A stretch of DNA of 64,000 nucleotides from an uncultured Oscillospiraceae bacterium (GTDB lineage: Bacteria; Bacillota; Clostridia; Oscillospirales; Oscillospiraceae), in NCBI GenBank assembly GCA_934670025.1, contig CAKUOS010000004.1:1-64000 (forward strand), given 5' to 3'. The notes beneath the pieces are model-generated. The model was not told where the DNA came from. It saw only the letters and a list, made by a program, of their open reading frames with translations, and did not search any database. The position numbers and the translations under genes are program-made. Positions 59,445 to 64,000 of this stretch are shown here, piece by piece. The number at the start of each line of letters is the position of its first letter. Position 1 is the stretch's first letter.

Positions 59445-61001
59445 TTACAGCTCGACCGGCCGGATCTTCCGCACGACGTCGAGGATCGTGCCGTCTCTTG
59501 CCTCCAGAATGGCGACGACCCTGTCTTCCCACTCCAGATCATCGGGACGGCCGACGAGCGAATACGCCTTTTCCTTCAGGCTTTCGATGCTCACGTGCGG
59601 GATACCCGCGTTGTCCAGACATTCGATGAGATCGGGCCGCAGGGGATTGACGGCGACGCCGTAGTCCGTGACGAGCACGTCGACGCAGTCGCCCGGCGTG
59701 GTGACGGTCACGACGTGCTCGCAGACCGTCGCCATGCGGCCGCGGGTGAGCGGCGTGACGATCACGCAGCACTTGCTGCCTGCGGCGGTGTCCGGATGGC
59801 CGCCCGGCGCGCCTCGCAGCACGCCGTCGGAGCCGGTGAGGACGTTGACGTTGAAATCCGTGTCGATCTCCAGCGCCGCCAGCACGACAAAGTCCAGTTT
59901 GTTGACGAACGCACCCTTGTTCGCGGGATTTGCGTACTGCGACGCGCTCATCTCCACGTGGCCCGGCGTGCGGTGGATGGAATTGACCGCGTCAAGATCA
60001 AAGTCCTGCACGTCGATGACCTTGCCGGCCTTGCCCTTTTTCAGAAGCTCCACCATCGGGCCGCAGATGCCGCCGATGGCCCAGCCCATTTTGATGTTCC
60101 GCTCGTCCATATACTGTTCGAGGAACAGATTGACGGCCAGCGACGGGCCGCCGGCGCCGGTCTGGAAGGAAAAACCGTCCCTGAAATACGGCGTGACGGC
60201 GATGACCTTCGCAGCCTGCTCGGCCATCATGAGCTCGCGCGGATTCTGCGTGATGCGCGCGGCGGCCGAGGCGATCTTCTTCGGGTTGCCGATGGAATCG
60301 ACCACCACGACTGCGTCGACGTCGATGGCCTCGATGGAGGCCGGCATATTCGGGAAATCGACAAGGCAGTCGGTCACGACAACGACGTGGTCGGCGTATT
60401 TTGCATCCGTCATTGCGTAGCCGAGACTGCCGCAGTCGCTCTTGCCGCCGACGCCGCGGCAGTTGCCCATGCAGTCGCTCGTCGGCGCGGCGAGGAAGGC
60501 GATGTCGATGTGCACCTCGCCCGCTTCAATGGCGCGCGGCCGTCCGCCGTGGCTTCTTATGATCGCGGGCGTTTTCAGCTTGCCCGCGGAGACGACCTCG
60601 CCGACACGGCCGCGGATACCGGAGGTCTGGATGCCGGTGACCTTGCCGGCTTCAATATAGGCGGCGATGGGGTCGTGCGCGTTTCCGAGACTTGTTGCGG
60701 CGATGGTCAGATCCTTGAGCCCCAGCTCGTCAATGGCCGCGACCATGACCATGTTCGCCACAAAATCGCCGTCGCGCAGGTGGTGGTGGAACGAAAGCGT
60801 CATGCCGTCCTTTGCGCCGCACTGCCGCAGCGCCTCCGCGAGGGAAGAGACGAGTTTGCTCTCCTGCGGCTTTTCATACCGGCGCGTGCGCGGCGCAGCC
60901 TTCTGCACGTATTTGCCGTCCATGGAATATTTGCCCCGGTAAACCGCGCGGCCGTTTACCAGAAGCGCATCGGGAATGTCCCGTCCGACTGCGTTTTTCA
61001 T
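59445..61001 (-). CDS. citF: Citrate lyase alpha subunit (citrate CoA-transferase)
   Basis: The product is 518 residues, near the usual 510. Typical blocks: SFHHHLRDGDFVANMVM, GGRPRAIEAGEVHIDIAFLA, DCMGNCRGVGGKSDCGSLGY and VDVLVTDYGVAVNPLRPDL. It exchanges the acetyl group on CitD for citrate, giving citryl-ACP and acetate. Its start overlaps the citE stop (ATGA). Confidence 0.96.
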   Translation of the reverse strand: MKNAVGRDIPDALLVNGRAVYRGKYSMDGKYVQKAAPRTRRYEKPQESKLVSSLAEALRQCGAKDGMTLSFHHHLRDGDFVANMVMVAAIDELGLKDLTIAATSLGNAHDPIAAYIEAGKVTGIQTSGIRGRVGEVVSAGKLKTPAIIRSHGGRPRAIEAGEVHIDIAFLAAPTSDCMGNCRGVGGKSDCGSLGYAMTDAKYADHVVVVTDCLVDFPNMPASIEAIDVDAVVVVDSIGNPKKIASAAARITQNPRELMMAEQAAKVIAVTPYFRDGFSFQTGAGGPSLAVNLFLEQYMDERNIKMGWAIGGICGPMVELLKKGKAGKVIDVQDFDLDAVNSIHRTPGHVEMSASQYANPANKGAFVNKLDFVVLAALEIDTDFNVNVLTGSDGVLRGAPGGHPDTAAGSKCCVIVTPLTRGRMATVCEHVVTVTTPGDCVDVLVTDYGVAVNPLRPDLIECLDNAGIPHVSIESLKEKAYSLVGRPDDLEWEDRVVAILEARDGTILDVVRKIRPVEL

Positions 61002-61915
61002 CCTGCAAGATCCCCCTTATAAAGTCCGCACGCCTTCGCAAGTTTCAAGGTGCGCTCTGCGCCCGGCAGGAAGGCGATATCGATCATTTTTCCGTCCACG
61101 GTAAAAACGCCCAGGCCCTTTTCCGCGTTCTCGCGCACGGCGCGGACGATCTTCTCCGCCTGTGCGATCTCCTTCTGCGTGGGGGCGAACGTTTCGTGGA
61201 CAAAGCGGATCTGCTTGGGGTTGATGAGGCTCTTGCCGTCGAAGCCCATGGCTTTGTTCTGAAGCACCTCGCGCCGGAAACCCGCTTCGTCGTCGAGATT
61301 CGTGAACACCGTGTCGAAGCACTGCACGCCCGCGGCTCTGGCCGCGAGGACGACCTGGCCGCGCGCGGCCAGCAGATCGATGCCGTCGGGCTGGACGCTC
61401 GTTTGCAGGCACTTGCGAAGATCGCCGCCCGAGATGGCCACGCCGAACATCCGCTCGCTCGCACAGGCGATCTCATAGGCGTTCATGATGCCCTTCGGGC
61501 TTTCGAGCGCCGCCATGAGGAGCGTGCGGCCCTCTTCGGCGCCAAACTCGCGCTCGGCGGCCAGCACGGCTTTTTCCACGGTCTTCACGTCTGCGGCGCT
61601 CTCGCACTTTGCGATGCGGATGCCGTCGGCGCCGCCGGCGACACAGACGCGGATATCCTCCTGCCAGTGCGGGGTATCGAGGCCGTTGATGCGCACGATG
61701 ACCTCGGTATCGCCGTAGTCGACGGTTTTCAGCGCGTGATAGAGCGAAAACCGCGCCGCATCCTTCTGATTTTCCGCGACCGCGTCCTCAAGATCGAGCA
61801 TGATCGAGTCACAGCCGTAAATATAGGCGTCTTTGATGAGGCCGGGCTTCTGCGCGTTCATGAACATCATCGTTCTGCGCAGACGGAAGCGTTCGGGTAT
61901 GGGTCTTGGGATCAT
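60998..61915 (-). CDS. citE: Citrate lyase beta subunit (citryl-ACP lyase)
   Basis: The product is 305 residues from ATG 61915, which overlaps the citD stop and has GGAGGTG upstream. The HpcH/HpaI-fold features are SIMLDLEDAVAENQKDAAR (metal Asp/Glu), VIVRINGLDTPHW and GFDGKSLINPKQI. It splits citryl-ACP to oxaloacetate and acetyl-ACP. Confidence 0.95.
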   Translation of the reverse strand: MIPRPIPERFRLRRTMMFMNAQKPGLIKDAYIYGCDSIMLDLEDAVAENQKDAARFSLYHALKTVDYGDTEVIVRINGLDTPHWQEDIRVCVAGGADGIRIAKCESAADVKTVEKAVLAAEREFGAEEGRTLLMAALESPKGIMNAYEIACASERMFGVAISGGDLRKCLQTSVQPDGIDLLAARGQVVLAARAAGVQCFDTVFTNLDDEAGFRREVLQNKAMGFDGKSLINPKQIRFVHETFAPTQKEIAQAEKIVRAVRENAEKGLGVFTVDGKMIDIAFLPGAERTLKLAKACGLYKGDLAG

Positions 61916-62214
61916 CGGATCGCACCTCCCCACGGAAGATCTTTCTGCGAAGCGCCGCAGCTGCGATACACCGCGCACTCCACGCGCGCGCGGATCGTGC
62001 AGTCCAGCGCGCCGTGATCCACGACGGTCACGGCGGCGTTCGTCACGCCGAGACGCACGAGCGTCTCAAGAACAGTCTGTTTGATCTGCCGGCCATACTG
62101 ATTCATCACGCTGCTGCTGAGCTCGAGCGTGATGCCGCGTTCGTTGGGTTCGACCGTGACCTGCGCGTCGCTCGATTCGAGCGTGCCGGCGTTGGCCGGT
62201 TTGAGAATGTCCAT
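61912..62214 (-). CDS. citD: Citrate lyase acyl carrier protein
   Basis: The product is 100 residues. NAGTLESSDAQV contains Ser14, the known attachment position of the phosphoribosyl-dephospho-CoA group. GAGGAGG precedes the ATG. It is the first structural gene of the citrate lyase complex and lies 27 bases after the histidine kinase stop, so all these genes may share a transcript. A perfect 18-base palindrome (62231-62248) spans the kinase stop codon. Confidence 0.95.
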   Translation of the reverse strand: MDILKPANAGTLESSDAQVTVEPNERGITLELSSSVMNQYGRQIKQTVLETLVRLGVTNAAVTVVDHGALDCTIRARVECAVYRSCGASQKDLPWGGAIR

Positions 62215-62241
62215 GTGTTCCTCCTCACACCGTCTGAAGGT

Positions 62242-64000
62242 TCAGACGTCCGGGTCCTCCGGATGCAGCAGCCGGCCGATGGCGTCCGACAGCTTTGCAA
62301 AGTCCAGAGGCTTGATGAAAATTTCGTCGATCAGCCCTTCCTGCCGCATCTGTACGGCGTCGCGCTCGACAAGGCCGGTCATGAGAATGACGGCGGTCTG
62401 CGGATGCTCGACGCGGATGCGCTGGATGAGTGCGGTGCCCTTGTACCGGGGCATGGTGTTGTCAGCCAGGATCAGATCCCAGCGGCCGGGCGTGCGCGAA
62501 AAGGTGTTCAGCGCCTGCTCGGGGTCCGTGAACATATCAACGGTATAACCCGCGCGGCGCAGCCGCCGTGAGAGATACCGCGCCACGCGCTCGTCGTCGA
62601 CGAGCAGGATGGGTCCTGCACCGGAAGTCTTCTCCTGCGTGGGAGGCGCTTTGGACGGCCGCACGGGGACAGTGAGCGCCGTGAGCGGCAGAAAGACGAG
62701 AAATTCGCTGCCTTCGCCGGGCGTGCTCCTGGCCTCGATACAGCCGCCGTGGCTGATGAGGATGTTCTGCACCACGGACAGGCCGAGACCGGTGCTCTCG
62801 CCGGCCTGTTTGGTGGTGAAGAAGGTGTCGAAGATATGCGGGAGCGTCTCGGGCGCGATGCCGCAGCCGGTGTCCGAGACCGCAACGCGGACGCAGTCGC
62901 CGTGCACGCCCTGCGCAAGCTGCGCGGGAAGCGCGTCGGGCGCGATCCGCCGCGCGCGGATCGTCAGTACGCCGCCGTCCGGTTCCATGGCCTGCACCGC
63001 GTTGGAGCAGAGATTCAGGAACACCTGATGCAGCTGCGTTGCGCTGCCGAAAACGTTGGCATGAAGGTCCGCAAAGTCCGTTTCCAGACGGATGGAGGCC
63101 GGCAGGATCATCGAGACCATCTTTGTCACGTCGCGCAGGACGGCTTCGAGACTGACCGGGCCGTAGGCTGAGGAATCCGTCTCGCGGCGGCTGAAGGGCA
63201 GCAGCTGGTCGACGATCTCCTTGGCGCGCGTGCCGGCCTTGAAGATCTCGTCCATGTCCTCGTAGTATTCGTTTTCCGGGCCCATGCGCTCTTTGAGAAA
63301 TTCGGAATAGCCCATGATGGGCGTGAGCAGATTGTTGAACTCGTGGACGATGCCGCCGGTGAGCGCGCCGATGGTTTGCAGCTTCTGATAGTGATAGACC
63401 TGCTCGCGGCTCTGGTGGAGCTCCTCAAGCGTGTGGTTCATCTCGCGCAGATAGCCCGATTCCAGCTCCGGCCGCTGCTGGTTTTTGCGCATGGCGTAGA
63501 ATACCAGCAGCGCCGCGGCCAGCACCGTCAGGATCGCGGAAATGAGGACGCCGAACTGGCCGACGTTTTTGTCGATGAGACGCCTGACCGAGGAATACGG
63601 CAGGACAGCCGAGACGTACCACGTTGCGCCGCCCTCGTTCATGCGGGAAAACGCCGCGATCTCGTCCTGCGGCGGCAGAATGCCGCCCGAGTAGGTGCGG
63701 TAGATGGCCGTGTCCTCCTCCTGGCTGTACTGCATATCCAGCATATTCCGCAGACTTTCGTACTGCGGCAGCGTGTCGAGATCCGGAATGTCGCGGAAGG
63801 GGTTGAAGGTCAGCATTTTCTTTTCCGGGTGCATGATGACCGTGCCGCGCGCATTTTTGACGATGATGTTTCCCTTGTCCGGATGTTGAGCGGCGCGATA
63901 TACTGCTGATAGACCGTCTCGAGATCCACGACCGTCACGACCGTGCCGAAAAATTCGTCGCCGTGGGAGACGGCGCTGGAGACGGTCAGGCCGTAGTGCC
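62242..64000 (-). CDS. Hybrid sensor histidine kinase, N-terminus outside window, apparent frameshift
   Basis: The C-terminal 530 residues are open from 63834. Order from the N-terminal side: part of a dCache-like extracytoplasmic domain (TVVDLETVYQQYIAPLN, then GNIIVKNARGTVIMHPEKK), a membrane span (FGVLISAILTVLAAALLVFY), a HisKA with His in GIVHEFNNLLTPIMGY, a HATPase (DTGCGI, STGLGLSVVQ), and a receiver with Asp in LILADNTMP. Near 63884 two good sequences lie in different frames; adding one C to the coding strand would join them. It may sense a carboxylate and control the citrate lyase genes, which follow by 27 bases. Confidence 0.85.
   Translation of the reverse strand, partial: ALRPDRLQRRLPRRRIFRHGRDGRGSRDGLSAVYRAAQHPDKGNIIVKNARGTVIMHPEKKMLTFNPFRDIPDLDTLPQYESLRNMLDMQYSQEEDTAIYRTYSGGILPPQDEIAAFSRMNEGGATWYVSAVLPYSSVRRLIDKNVGQFGVLISAILTVLAAALLVFYAMRKNQQRPELESGYLREMNHTLEELHQSREQVYHYQKLQTIGALTGGIVHEFNNLLTPIMGYSEFLKERMGPENEYYEDMDEIFKAGTRAKEIVDQLLPFSRRETDSSAYGPVSLEAVLRDVTKMVSMILPASIRLETDFADLHANVFGSATQLHQVFLNLCSNAVQAMEPDGGVLTIRARRIAPDALPAQLAQGVHGDCVRVAVSDTGCGIAPETLPHIFDTFFTTKQAGESTGLGLSVVQNILISHGGCIEARSTPGEGSEFLVFLPLTALTVPVRPSKAPPTQEKTSGAGPILLVDDERVARYLSRRLRRAGYTVDMFTDPEQALNTFSRTPGRWDLILADNTMPRYKGTALIQRIRVEHPQTAVILMTGLVERDAVQMRQEGLIDEIFIKPLDFAKLSDAIGRLLHPEDPDV

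Overview
The window is a GC-rich (about 60 percent) chromosomal segment from an anaerobic Bacillota, most like a gut Clostridia of the Oscillospiraceae type. Pointers are strong AGGAGG-type ribosome binding sites with frequent GTG and TTG starts, a YesN/YesM-type two-component system, a YwiB-like (DUF1934) gene behind ddl, a ferredoxin-thioredoxin reductase-like protein beside thioredoxin, citrate lyase, TctABC and M3 oligoendopeptidases. No rRNA, tRNA or CRISPR array was seen. The genus is an inference from gene content.

Layout. 1-2880: the late end of a prophage (collagen-like tail protein, tail protein, small proteins, holin, amidase endolysin). 2941-3245: a promoter with near-consensus boxes, two leader hairpins, a 43-residue exported peptide and a perfect terminator. 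3432-5559 (minus): CrtO-like acyltransferase, GT28 glycosyltransferase, thioredoxin and a ferredoxin-thioredoxin reductase-like protein. 5683-9615 (minus): a CapK/phenylacetate-CoA-ligase-like enzyme, a duplicated HTH protein, and a Ser/Thr kinase whose ectodomain is a C-type lectin fold with intact EPN and WND motifs. 9771-19176: MacB-like ABC transporter with a huge coiled-coil permease, an M3-type lipoprotein peptidase and a heterodimeric ABC exporter. 19233-22061 (minus): flavodoxin-fold reductase, nucleoside phosphorylase, YwiB-like protein and D-Ala-D-Ala ligase. 22242-28758: an orphan gene, a TPR protein and a peptide/nickel-type ABC transporter whose two promoters share a conserved upstream block.

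28943-43485 is a sugar-sensing and L-arabinose-use region: response regulator, histidine kinase and YtfQ-like binding lipoprotein form a likely three-component sensor. It is followed by an AraR-like repressor, a YtfQ/YtfR/YtfT/YjfF-type ABC importer, an FGGY kinase, araA and araD. 43618-46806 holds an alpha/beta hydrolase, rsgA, a repeat cluster and a D-lactate dehydrogenase. 47271-53230 is a carboxylate module: RraA-type aldolase, TctC-TctB-TctA, a 2-hydroxyacid dehydrogenase and an RpiR regulator, behind an AT-rich promoter region. 53340-56898 carries several gene remnants around an intact oligoendopeptidase. 56992-64000 (minus) is the citrate lyase operon citD-E-F-C-XG behind a hybrid histidine kinase that is cut by the window end and carries an apparent one-base frameshift.

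The most unusual items are the lectin-domain receptor kinase with its HTH partner (7127-9615), the promoter-leader-peptide cassette at 2941-3245, and the paired promoter block upstream of the peptide-transport genes (26978-27029 and 28791-28842).
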